Of a DNA stretch of 64,000 nt, positions 1 to 7,136 are shown piece by piece (the first letter of the stretch is position 1; every line of letters starts with the position of its first letter). The notes beneath the pieces were generated by a model that had not been told where the DNA came from, made no database searches, and worked only from the letters and a program-made list of their open reading frames with translations. Where the stretch lies: contig JAZJZX010000014.1 in assembly GCA_040389445.1 (NCBI GenBank), positions 62,001 through 126,000 of the forward strand. Direction: 5' to 3'. Source of the stretch: UBA5189 sp040389445. Lineage in GTDB: Bacteria > Chloroflexota > Limnocylindria > Limnocylindrales > CSP1-4. The position numbers and the translations under genes were made by a program.

Positions 1-102
1 CCGCCCCGGGCCCCGCCCCGGCACCGGCCCGCGTCCGATTGGCGCTCGTGCCCGCCCCGCCCAGGGCCCGCATTCGACGCCCAACGCGCCGCGGGATGGG
101 CG
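1..102. other. GC-rich window edge, no gene seen
   Basis: The stretch downstream of the permease stop codon is made of C/G runs. I see no convincing reading frame, hairpin or promoter in it. Confidence 0.4.
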
Positions 103-1443
103 TCAGCCGCCGCGGAGGGCTCGGAGGAGGGTCCGAGGGGTGGGCCGCTGCCCGTAGAGGAGGACGCCGGAACGGTAAAGGCGTGCGGCAACCCACAGCG
201 CGATCGGGATGAAGATCACCAGCAGCAGGATCGAGACGAGCGCGTCGACCGGCGAGGCTGCGCCCTGGCTCAGTCGAGTGAGCATGAGGTACGGGCTGAA
301 GAACGGGATGAACGAGAGCACGATGACCAGGGGCGAATCGATCGGGATCAGGCCCGTCCCGGCATACGAGGCGACCATGTACCCTCCGACGGAGAGCAAG
401 GTCAGCGGCGCCACGATCTGATTGACATCCTCCTGCCGACTCACGAGGGATGCGGCACCCGCGTACAGCACGGCATACAGGGTGAACCCGAGCACGAACA
501 TCACCCCGAAGACCGCGAGCAGCGCGAGGGACAGGCCCTGTGGCAGCCCGACCATCGCGGGCCCGCCGAAGATGAGCGCCGCGATGCGGTCCTGCAGGAC
601 CAGGGCGATGGCCGATGGCACGAGCACGATGAGGTACTGCACGAGCGCCAGTCCGCCAACGCCCACGACCTTGCCGCTGAGCAGCTGGAACGGGGTTGCG
701 GCGGCGAGGACGACCTCCATGACCCGGCTGTTCTTCTCCTCAGCCACGCTGAAGGCGACCCACTGGGCGTACAGGATGATCGCCATGAAGAGCAGGATCG
801 AGAGCGCGAATCCGATGGCAAACGAGCTCACATACGCTTCGCCCGAGGTCGGCCCGTTGGTCGCGGCGTTCGGGTCGGCCGGTTCCAGCACGAACGCCGG
901 TGGCGCGAACAGGGCCGCCTGATCACCCGGGGAGAGCCCGGCTCGCTGGAGCCGGTCCTGGATCGCGATCGAACTGACCGCCTGCTGGATGATCAGGTTG
1001 TTTCGAGACAGGATCCCGTCCTTCGAATAGAGCGTGAAGGCAAGGTCGCCGGCCGGCGCTCGATCGACCGCGAGCAGCGCGGCGGCCGACCCGTCGATGA
1101 CGTCGGCGCGGCCTGCCTCGATGGTCGCCGCCACCTCGACCCGATAGGCCGACGCGCCAGCGCCGTTCGCCGGGAGCCCGGGGATCGGCGCATTCAGGAG
1201 GAGACCAAGCGCGAGGGGGACGTCCACGCCGGGTTGCGAGTCACCGACGAAGACCTCGATCCGGTCGCCGGCGCTGCCGCGGTCGATGAATCGGATGATC
1301 ACCGGCGCGAGGGCCAGCCCGATGCCCACCAGCACCAGCAGGGCGGTCGTCAGGCGGAAGGTCCGGGTCCGGCCACGCCAGACGAACTCGCGCCGCGCGA
1401 CCGCACCGATGTTGCGGAGGGTGTCGGCCGGCGACGGCCTCAC
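103..1443 (-). CDS. ABC-2 type exporter permease (NatB-like)
   Basis: This is the membrane half of a NatAB-type ABC exporter. One hydrophobic segment lies at about residues 31-52. An extracytoplasmic region of roughly 150 residues follows, then a cluster of five or six membrane segments from about residue 203 to the end. That is the usual ABC-2 permease plan of the NatB/YhaP family. I start it at the GTG at 1443, just before the conserved stretch ending in ARREFVW. This GTG overlaps the stop of a 12-codon ORF (GTGA). An in-frame ATG at 1563 would add 40 Ser/Arg-rich residues and lie inside the ATPase gene. The ATPase partner is immediately upstream. The substrate is unknown; sodium is only the precedent of the founding family. 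Confidence 0.85.
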   Translation of the reverse strand: MRPSPADTLRNIGAVARREFVWRGRTRTFRLTTALLVLVGIGLALAPVIIRFIDRGSAGDRIEVFVGDSQPGVDVPLALGLLLNAPIPGLPANGAGASAYRVEVAATIEAGRADVIDGSAAALLAVDRAPAGDLAFTLYSKDGILSRNNLIIQQAVSSIAIQDRLQRAGLSPGDQAALFAPPAFVLEPADPNAATNGPTSGEAYVSSFAIGFALSILLFMAIILYAQWVAFSVAEEKNSRVMEVVLAAATPFQLLSGKVVGVGGLALVQYLIVLVPSAIALVLQDRIAALIFGGPAMVGLPQGLSLALLAVFGVMFVLGFTLYAVLYAGAASLVSRQEDVNQIVAPLTLLSVGGYMVASYAGTGLIPIDSPLVIVLSFIPFFSPYLMLTRLSQGAASPVDALVSILLLVIFIPIALWVAARLYRSGVLLYGQRPTPRTLLRALRGG

Positions 1444-1478
1444 GGGACCAGCTCGTTCATTGGGGCGAGCTCGTTCAT
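1440..1478 (-). CDS. 12-codon bridging micro-ORF between ABC ATPase and permease
   Basis: The ATPase stop overlaps an ATG (TGATG). This opens a frame encoding MNELAPMNELVP, whose own TGA overlaps the permease GTG (GTGA). The frame is an 18-nt tandem duplication. It could relay ribosomes from the ATPase to the permease. Alternatively it could be the original permease N-terminus separated by a one-base shift, since MNELVP followed by RPSPADT would read smoothly. No protein function is implied. Confidence 0.35.
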   Translation of the reverse strand: MNELAPMNELVP

Positions 1479-2413
1479 CATGGCGCCTCGGCGAGATGGT
1501 GCTCCTCGGACGGAGCCCGCCCGACCCGCTCGATGAAGATCTGCTCGATCGACGGGTCGGCAATGAGAAACTGCGTCACGCGTTCGCCCCGCGCGATCGC
1601 CGCGCCCAGCACCTCCTGGGGATCGTGACCGCGAGCCACATCCAGCTCCACGAAGTCCCGACCGGGCCGGACCACCGTGACGCCCTCGAGGTCGCCGAGC
1701 CACGGCAATTCGGCATTGCCCTCGACGCCGAGCCGGACGATCTGCCGTCCGCTGGCACGCTTGACGTCCCGGATCGGACCGCCCAGCACCAGCTTCCCGC
1801 GATCGATGATGGCGACGGCCTCGCACAGTTCTTCGACCATTTCCATCTGGTGGGTCGAAAAGACGAGTGTCGTGCCGCGCTGTCGCATCTCCTCGAACGC
1901 CTCCTTGAGGAGTGACACGTTGACCGGGTCGAGTCCGACGAACGGTTCATCCATGATCACGACCTCGGGCTCGTGGAGGATGGCGGCGATCAACTGGACC
2001 TTCTGCTGGTTGCCCTTGGACAGCTCCTCGGCGCGCCGTCGCTCGTAGTCCGGAATGCGGAACCGGGCGAGCCACTCCCGAGCCCGAGCGGCCGCTTCGC
2101 GGCGGGGGATGGCGTACAGGGACGCAAAGAAGACCAGCTGCTCCAGGACCTCCAGGCGGGGGTACAGGCCGCGCTCCTCGGGCAGGTAGCCCCACGTCCG
2201 GCGCGGCACATCGGTGGCGGGTATTCCGTTCCACGTGACCGTGCCGCCGTCCGGACGGAGGATGTCCAGGACGATTCGCATCGTGGTGGTCTTGCCCGCC
2301 CCGTTCGCGCCGAGGAACCCGAAGACCTGGCCGCGCTCAACGCTGAAGGAGACACCGTCGAGGGCCGTGATGGGCCCGAACCGTTTCGTGAGTCCGTCGA
2401 GAACCAGGGTCAT
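1478..2413 (-). CDS. ABC transporter ATP-binding protein (NatA-like)
   Basis: This is the ATPase of the exporter whose permease lies downstream. The 311 residues carry a Walker A (GANGAGKTT, about 36-44), the family-typical signature LSKGNQQKVQL, a Walker B (VVIMDEP) and the switch histidine in FSTHQME. A C-terminal domain of about 90 residues after residue 215 matches the DUF4162 tail of NatA/YhaQ proteins. The ATG at 2413 is leaderless, with a TATCCT -10 box ending 8 nt upstream. The gene is co-transcribed with the permease through a 12-codon bridge. Confidence 0.93.
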   Translation of the reverse strand: MTLVLDGLTKRFGPITALDGVSFSVERGQVFGFLGANGAGKTTTMRIVLDILRPDGGTVTWNGIPATDVPRRTWGYLPEERGLYPRLEVLEQLVFFASLYAIPRREAAARAREWLARFRIPDYERRRAEELSKGNQQKVQLIAAILHEPEVVIMDEPFVGLDPVNVSLLKEAFEEMRQRGTTLVFSTHQMEMVEELCEAVAIIDRGKLVLGGPIRDVKRASGRQIVRLGVEGNAELPWLGDLEGVTVVRPGRDFVELDVARGHDPQEVLGAAIARGERVTQFLIADPSIEQIFIERVGRAPSEEHHLAEAP

Positions 2414-2421
2414 CGTGGTTC

Positions 2422-2427
2422 AGGATA
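2422..2427 (-). promoter_or_regulatory. -10 box TATCCT, leaderless start of the NatA-like gene
   Basis: TATCCT on the minus strand ends 8 nt before the ATG at 2413, so transcription should begin at or next to the A of the start codon. No Shine-Dalgarno sequence is present and no clear -35 box is seen. Confidence 0.55.
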
Positions 2428-2430
2428 CGG

Positions 2431-2575
2431 CGCGCCGCGGGTCAAGCGCCGCGCCGCGGGTCACGCACCGACGCCGCCGGTCAAGCGCCGCGCCGCCGGC
2501 TCGCGCCACTGCCGCGGGGTCATGGCCCGCCGCGGGTCACGCGCCCGCGCCGCCGGCTAACGCCCCGCGGGTCTG
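2431..2575. repeat. Degenerate GC-rich tandem repeat between divergently placed operons
   Basis: The intergenic DNA between the NatA-like gene and ccsB holds repeated variants of CGCCGCGGGTCA(A/C)GC and CGCCGCCGG, spaced roughly 17-20 bp apart. There is no open frame or promoter-like hexamer apart from the -10 box of the NatA-like gene at one edge. Confidence 0.6.
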
Positions 2576-2576
2576 G

Positions 2577-3527
2577 CTACAGCCCGGAATACGCGTGCAG
2601 CCCGCTGAACCAGAGCGAGCCCGAGTAGGTCACCAGGACCATGAAGAACCCGACGACCAGCAGGATCGCCGCGGGCCGCCCGGCCCACGACCGCTGGTTG
2701 CGCGCGTGGAGATAGATCGCGTAGATGAGCCAGGTCACGAGCGCCGCGGTTTCCTTCGGGTCCCAGCCCCAGTAGCGGGACCAGGCGATCGAGGCCCACC
2801 ACGACCCGAGGATGATCATGGTCGCGAAGATCGGGAACCCGATGATCACGGCTCGATAGGCGACCTCATCGAGGACGCGATGCGACGGCAGCCAGGAGAA
2901 CCGGTCCTCGCGACCCTGGATGAGGTAGCCGATCCCGGCCCCGAACGACGTGGCAAAGATCCCGTAGCTGAGCATCGCCATCCCGACGTGGATCGTGAGC
3001 AGCGGGGCGTTCTGCAGCGCCGGCACCAGTGGCACGATCTGCGACGGCAGCGACGAGGCGTACAGCGCGAGTCCGAGGGCGACGCCGGTCGGCACGAAGC
3101 CGATGGATCGGATGGGATAGCGGCGGGACAGGACCAGGTACCCGCCGAGGATCGAGGCTGCGAACGCGACCGTGAACTCGAACATGTTGCCGTAAGGCCC
3201 GCGACCGACCACGATCGCGCGGAGGAGCAGGGACCCGGCCATCGAGGTGAACGCGAGGACCGCGAGCCCGTACGCGGCGCCGGAAAGTGCGCTCCCGGCG
3301 GCAAACGGGGGAGGACCGGACGACGTCGCGGCGGCCCGGGCCTGGACGAACGATCCGGTGGCCACACCGGCCCAGGCGGCCTCCGACGGCCTGGGGGCGA
3401 GCGACGCCAGCGCGGCGACGGCACGACGGCCGTTGGCCAGGAGCACGGCATGTCCGATGTGGGCGGCAAAGCCGACCGCGAGAATGACCGTGCCGATGGT
3501 GAACAGCAGCTGCGAGACCAATTCCAT
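2577..3527 (-). CDS. ccsB: Cytochrome c biogenesis protein CcsB/CcsA (system II haem handling)
   Basis: This polytopic membrane protein of 316 residues is expected to present haem to the apocytochrome c ligase complex of system II. The diagnostic Trp-rich motif is present as WASIAWSRYWGWDPKET near residues 240-260. It is followed by the usual C-terminal segments ending in LVTYSGSLWF. About eight hydrophobic segments are visible and the length is normal for the family. The ATG at 3527 has a GGAG ribosome site 5-9 nt upstream. No CcsA/ResB partner is in the window. The zinc-ribbon membrane protein gene lies 96 nt upstream on the same strand. Confidence 0.93.
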   Translation of the reverse strand: MELVSQLLFTIGTVILAVGFAAHIGHAVLLANGRRAVAALASLAPRPSEAAWAGVATGSFVQARAAATSSGPPPFAAGSALSGAAYGLAVLAFTSMAGSLLLRAIVVGRGPYGNMFEFTVAFAASILGGYLVLSRRYPIRSIGFVPTGVALGLALYASSLPSQIVPLVPALQNAPLLTIHVGMAMLSYGIFATSFGAGIGYLIQGREDRFSWLPSHRVLDEVAYRAVIIGFPIFATMIILGSWWASIAWSRYWGWDPKETAALVTWLIYAIYLHARNQRSWAGRPAAILLVVGFFMVLVTYSGSLWFSGLHAYSGL

Positions 3528-3623
3528 GACTTTCTCCGCGACGTCGGGACGCTGGCCCTGGTTCCCGATCAGGTAGGTGTCTGGGGCCGGCCGAAGCGCA
3601 TGGCCGGCGGCCGAATCGCCGCG

Positions 3624-4094
3624 TCAGGCGGCGGCTGCGCCTCCCGAAGGTGGCCCGGCCGGGCGGAGCGCCCGTCCGCGATTCTCGATCCTGAGGACCA
3701 GGCCGCAGTTGCCGCACGTATCCACCCTGGCCTGTCGACCGGCCTCGCATTTCGGGCAGCGAACAAGGAGCTCGCGGCCACAGGTATCGCAGCGTGTGAC
3801 CCCGAACGGATAGACGAGCTGATCCGTGGGGCAGTACGGCTCACCGGCGGGGTAGACGGCCTGTCCGTCCTCGATCGCGGCAACGACGGGGCCCTCGATG
3901 ATCGACAGCTTCGCGCGCGGCGCGCGAACGACGTAGATGAACCAGCCGAGGGCCAGGAGCGAGACGAGCGGCCCGACCACACCGACCAGGAGGAAAACCG
4001 GCAGCAGACCGATGAGGGCGCCCCAGTCGGGAATGACGATTCCCGAGATCGCCCCGAGGAACCCGTGCCACGCCTGCTGGAGGGCTTCAATCAC
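3624..4094 (-). CDS. Membrane-anchored double zinc-ribbon protein, function unknown
   Basis: The 156-residue protein has one or two hydrophobic N-terminal segments (about 22-60). A soluble tail carries CPTD, CDTCGR, CPKC and CGNC cysteine pairs, i.e. one or two four-cysteine zinc ribbons. I do not recognise a named family. Small membrane zinc-ribbon proteins like this often sit beside respiratory or export genes, and here the next gene is ccsB. The GTG at 4094 follows a TAGGAT -10 box by 6 nt, so it is likely leaderless. Confidence 0.7.
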   Translation of the reverse strand: MIEALQQAWHGFLGAISGIVIPDWGALIGLLPVFLLVGVVGPLVSLLALGWFIYVVRAPRAKLSIIEGPVVAAIEDGQAVYPAGEPYCPTDQLVYPFGVTRCDTCGRELLVRCPKCEAGRQARVDTCGNCGLVLRIENRGRALRPAGPPSGGAAAA

Positions 4095-4100
4095 GGCGAA

Positions 4101-4106
4101 ATCCTA
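4101..4106 (-). promoter_or_regulatory. Extended -10 box TGC-TAGGAT, leaderless GTG
   Basis: Minus-strand TAGGAT, preceded by TGC as in an extended -10, lies 6 nt before the GTG at 4094. Confidence 0.5.
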
Positions 4107-4116
4107 GCAGTCAGGG

Positions 4117-4731
4117 TCAATCGCGGTCCTGGGCATTCGGCGTGCGCGGCGCCCGTCGATGGCCAATGGTCGTGCCGGCCCTGGGTCCGGGGACGGCTTG
4201 ACGACCGCGGGCGGGGCCGCCCCGTTGGGGTCGGTCCTCGAAGGCCTGTCCGATTCGGCGGGCGAGCCAGGCCGTCCCGGCCACCCGGGCACCCTTGGAT
4301 TGCACCAGGTTCCGCAGCCCGCGGTCATCGGTGACCACGAGGATGCCCCACGTCCCGGCCGGCCCGTCGGCGTGGAGCTGGGCCAGGACACCCTCATCGA
4401 TCAGGCGATCCGCCGTTTCGCGCCCCGAGTAGGACACGCGCAGGCCGGTGGCGAGCCGGCCGGCCACGCCGCCCGTTGCGCGGCCATCGAACACCAGCTC
4501 GACGCTGACCGACGGCGGAAACGCGGCGCGGAGCCGGCCGATGACCGCGCCGGCCGGGACGGGGGGGCCGTCGGTCAGGGCGGCTCCTCGCTCGCGTACC
4601 GGACCTCGCCCCAGGGCGAACAGCAGGTTTGAACCGTCGATGAAGACGCGCTCCACACCGGCCATCGGATCGGCCGTCGCCGCCGCGCCGGGGCTTGGTG
4701 CGGGCATGGGACGATGCGCTCGACGGGTCAT
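4117..4731 (-). CDS. NYN/PIN-like domain protein (YacP-type putative RNase)
   Basis: The conserved core starts FIDGSNLLFALG and continues to a second acidic patch, VVTDDRGLRNLVQSKGA. This is the NYN (YacP-like) variant of the PIN nuclease fold, in which such Asp residues bind the catalytic metal. Length from the ATG at 4731 is 204 residues with an Arg/Gly-rich C-terminal tail. I prefer the 4731 start because it overlaps the stop of an upstream 36-codon ORF (ATGA). Further ATGs occur at 4707 and 4665, the last directly before the core. RNA cleavage is inferred from family only. Confidence 0.75.
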   Translation of the reverse strand: MTRRAHRPMPAPSPGAAATADPMAGVERVFIDGSNLLFALGRGPVRERGAALTDGPPVPAGAVIGRLRAAFPPSVSVELVFDGRATGGVAGRLATGLRVSYSGRETADRLIDEGVLAQLHADGPAGTWGILVVTDDRGLRNLVQSKGARVAGTAWLARRIGQAFEDRPQRGGPARGRQAVPGPRAGTTIGHRRAPRTPNAQDRD

Positions 4732-4838
4732 GCCCGGACGCCGAGCGGCCGGACGGCGCTCCGGATCCTGGGAGCGTCCTCGACCACGACCATGCGATTG
4801 CCCCACGGGACGGCGGCTCGGCGGGAGATCGGCGGCAT
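4728..4838 (-). CDS. Leaderless 36-residue upstream ORF coupled to the NYN gene
   Basis: This short frame opens with an ATG 6 nt after a TAGCAT -10 box and closes with a TGA that overlaps the NYN ATG (ATGA). It begins MPPISRRAAVPWGNRM. No homologue is recognised. The exact fit at both ends suggests translation and coupling rather than chance. Confidence 0.45.
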   Translation of the reverse strand: MPPISRRAAVPWGNRMVVVEDAPRIRSAVRPLGVRA

Positions 4839-4844
4839 GGACCC

Positions 4845-4861
4845 ATGCTACCGGCTAGCAT
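4845..4861. promoter_or_regulatory. Palindromic divergent promoter (ATGCTA-N5-TAGCAT)
   Basis: Two TAGCAT -10 boxes face away from each other with 5 bp between them, forming one inverted repeat. The plus-strand box is 8 nt from the ATG at 4870. The minus-strand box is 6 nt from the ATG at 4838. Both transcripts would be leaderless, and the two promoters would compete for polymerase. Confidence 0.6.
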
Positions 4862-4869
4862 CGGCTTCC

Positions 4870-5715
4870 ATGCTTCTTCTCGTTGATCTCGACGGCGTCG
4901 TCTACCGAGGCACCGATCCCGTACCCGGTGTGGCCGCCCTGCTGTCCGAGCGGGTGGCCGCCGGCGACGATGTCGTGTACGTCACGAACAACTCCATGCA
5001 TTACCGCGCCGATTACGTTACCCGGCTGGCAGCGCTTGGAGCGCCCGTGACCGCCGATCGTGTCGTCAGCGCGCCACGCGCGACCGCGCTGTACATCGTT
5101 GAACGAGAGCCGCACATTCGGCGGGTCTTGACCGTGGGTGCCTCCGGGCTGGATCGGGAGCTGCGGGACGTCGGGCTCGATGTCGTCGGTTCGGCCTATG
5201 CCGCCGAGCGGATGGCCAAGGAGGGCCTCGATGGCTGGGCCGCGGCAGGACACCCCGACGCGGTGGTGGCCGGGCTGGATCCGCAGCTGACCTACCTTCG
5301 CCTCGCCGTGGCGGTGGACTGCATTCGAGCCGGCGCCAGGTTCATCGCCACGAACCGGGACCCGATGTATCCGACCGAGCGCGGCCTGCGACCCGGTGCC
5401 GGCAGCGTCATCGCCGCGCTCGAGACGGCCGGCGGAATCTCGCCGCTCGTGATCGGCAAGCCCGAGCCGCTGCTGCTCGAGGAGGCCGCCCACGCCGTGG
5501 GCGCGGATCCGCGCAGCGCCGTGGTCATCGGGGACGGCCTGCTCACGGACATCTCGGCCGCGATCGCCATCGGCGCGCGGAGCGTGCTGATGCTCACCGG
5601 GGTCTCGACGCGCGCCGAGGCCGAGGCGCTCCCGGAGGATCGACGACCGACCGCGATTGCCGAGGACGCCGCCGGGCTGGCGAGGGTTCTGGAGCAATTG
5701 GCCGCCGGTCGGTAG
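4870..5715 (+). CDS. HAD-IIA family phosphatase (NagD-like)
   Basis: A 281-residue haloacid-dehalogenase phosphatase of the NagD/nitrophenylphosphatase subfamily. Motif I is DLDGVVYRG at residues 5-13, motif II is VTNNSM, the cap-adjacent lysine motif is IGKPEP, and motif IV is VVIGDGLLTDI. Residues between about 80 and 175 form the type-II cap. The physiological substrate (sugar phosphate, nucleotide or other) cannot be read from sequence. The ATG at 4870 is chosen because motif I follows at once and a -10 box sits 8 nt upstream. An in-frame ATG at 4837 would precede the promoter. Confidence 0.88.
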   Translation: MLLLVDLDGVVYRGTDPVPGVAALLSERVAAGDDVVYVTNNSMHYRADYVTRLAALGAPVTADRVVSAPRATALYIVEREPHIRRVLTVGASGLDRELRDVGLDVVGSAYAAERMAKEGLDGWAAAGHPDAVVAGLDPQLTYLRLAVAVDCIRAGARFIATNRDPMYPTERGLRPGAGSVIAALETAGGISPLVIGKPEPLLLEEAAHAVGADPRSAVVIGDGLLTDISAAIAIGARSVLMLTGVSTRAEAEALPEDRRPTAIAEDAAGLARVLEQLAAGR

Positions 5716-5763
5716 CCAGGAGCTGGGCCGTCCCCGGGCGCCACCCTGCCAGCGTTCGAGCGC

Positions 5764-6858
5764 CTACGCGTTCAGCTCCGGGATCCCCGCAGCCCACGAA
5801 TCGAACGAGGCGCGGAGCGGAGCCAGTGTGGCCGCGTCGGCAAATGCCACATCGAGCGCAAGGCGATCGATCGCCCAGAGCTCGGGGAGCGAAAGGCCGA
5901 TCCGCTCGACGGCGTTCCGGTACTCCTCCGAGAGCGTCAGGTCGCTGACCGTCAGATCGTCCGTGTTGAGCGTGACCGGATTGCCGGCCCGGTGAAGGCG
6001 CGCCAGGGGATGTTCGGCGACCGACGGGACGATGGTGGCCTGTGCGTTGGAGGTGGGGCACAGGTCCAGGCAGATACCGCGCTCGCGCAGTTCTGCCATG
6101 AGCGGCCGATCGTCGGCCGCACCCGGACCGTGCGCGATGCGTTCCGGATTCATCGCCAGTGCCCGACGCACCTGTGGTGCGCCACCCCATTCGCCTGCGT
6201 GGAGGGTGATCCGAAGCCCCCCGGCACGAGCGGCCTCGAAGGCGCGGACGTTGGACATCGGGTCCGGGAAGCGTTGCTCCGGACCGGCAAGATCCCACCC
6301 GATGAGCCCTCGATCGATGAACCGGGCGGCGGTCTCCGCGAGGGCCACGTTGGCGTCGGGATCGTGCGATCGAAGCGCGGTGCAGATCAGCCGGACCGTG
6401 CTGCCCGTGGCCGCGGCAGCTCGCGCCGCCCCGGACACGACGGCATCGATGCCCTCAGCCAGTGGCAGCCCGCCCGTGACGTGAAGGAGCGGTCCCCATC
6501 GAATCTCCATGTAGCGCACGTTGTCCGAAGCCTTGTCCTCGACAAGTTCGGCGGTGATCCGCTCCAGGGCGTCCGCGTCCTGCATCAGGGCGATGGGCAG
6601 GTCGAAGGCCTTGAGCAGGTCCGCCTGGTCCGGCGAGCGCGGCGGCCCGACCAGGACGCCGCTCATGCCGGCCCACGTCGTCGGGGCGTCGACCCCCCGG
6701 GATCCCGCGATGTCGAGGGCCGTGTCCACCCGGAGGGATCCGTCCAGGTGGAGATGGAGTTCTGCCTTGGGCATGCGCTGGATGAGGCGAGCGGTCCAGT
6801 CCGGCATCGGACCCGCGCCGGCGAAGGGACCCCGAACGGCCTCCCTCGGGTCATGCAT
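5764..6858 (-). CDS. add: Adenosine deaminase
   Basis: Hydrolytic deamination of adenosine (and deoxyadenosine) to inosine in purine salvage. The 364 residues show the zinc ligands HLHLDG near residue 35, HAGEWGG, and LNTDD near the end, in the order of the metallo-deaminase fold. Length is standard. The ATG at 6858 overlaps by 8 nt an 18-codon leaderless ORF. A later ATG at 6807 (MPDWTARLIQRMPKAE) would also give a complete domain. The gene is convergent with the HAD-IIA phosphatase gene. Confidence 0.92.
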   Translation of the reverse strand: MHDPREAVRGPFAGAGPMPDWTARLIQRMPKAELHLHLDGSLRVDTALDIAGSRGVDAPTTWAGMSGVLVGPPRSPDQADLLKAFDLPIALMQDADALERITAELVEDKASDNVRYMEIRWGPLLHVTGGLPLAEGIDAVVSGAARAAAATGSTVRLICTALRSHDPDANVALAETAARFIDRGLIGWDLAGPEQRFPDPMSNVRAFEAARAGGLRITLHAGEWGGAPQVRRALAMNPERIAHGPGAADDRPLMAELRERGICLDLCPTSNAQATIVPSVAEHPLARLHRAGNPVTLNTDDLTVSDLTLSEEYRNAVERIGLSLPELWAIDRLALDVAFADAATLAPLRASFDSWAAGIPELNA

Positions 6859-6907
6859 GCCGGCGGGCTCCGCGGTGGGTCGGTCGGTGAAGGATGGCGT
6901 CGTGCAT
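6851..6907 (-). CDS. Leaderless 18-residue upstream ORF overlapping adenosine deaminase start
   Basis: The frame MHDAILHRPTHRGARRHA starts 6 nt after a TAGGAT -10 box. It ends at a TGA lying 5 nt inside the adenosine deaminase gene. The main gene has only a weak GGAG upstream, so reinitiation after this ORF is a plausible way in. Confidence 0.4.
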   Translation of the reverse strand: MHDAILHRPTHRGARRHA

Positions 6908-6913
6908 GGCGCG

Positions 6914-6919
6914 ATCCTA
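6914..6919 (-). promoter_or_regulatory. -10 box TAGGAT for the adenosine deaminase leader ORF
   Basis: Minus-strand TAGGAT lies 6 nt before the ATG at 6907, the same geometry as the other leaderless starts in the window. No -35 box is recognisable. Confidence 0.45.
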
Positions 6920-6951
6920 CCCGGCGGGCGCGAGACCGGATCGGGGCGGGT

Positions 6952-7072
6952 CGCCAGGTCGCCAGATCGGCGCGGCTCGTCGGGTCGCCAGGTCGGCAGG
7001 CCGCGCCGCCAGGTCGGAGCCCCGCCGCCAGATCGGCGCTGCGGGCGGCCAGGTCGGCTGGATCGGCGCGGA
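6952..7072. repeat. Degenerate repeat, six copies of GCCAG(G/A)TCGG
   Basis: Copies of GCCAGGTCG or GCCAGATCGG begin near 6953, 6961, 6987, 7008, 7027 and 7048, mostly 19-26 bp apart, in the gap between two divergent genes. No coding frame is supported here. Confidence 0.6.
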
Positions 7073-7124
7073 AACGCCGATTCCTCGAGGCAGGAATGCC
7101 GTCGCGGGCCGGCGTCGAAGCGGC

Positions 7125-7130
7125 TACGCT
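7125..7130 (+). promoter_or_regulatory. -10 box TACGCT, leaderless ATG at 7137
   Basis: TACGCT is followed by six cytosines and then the ATG, so the start is probably leaderless. Confidence 0.5.
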
Positions 7131-7136
7131 CCCCCC

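Noticed and set aside
2214..4334. A 706-codon plus-strand frame across ccsB and the zinc-ribbon gene
   Set aside because: It is antisense to two genes with recognisable motifs and runs through an intergenic repeat.
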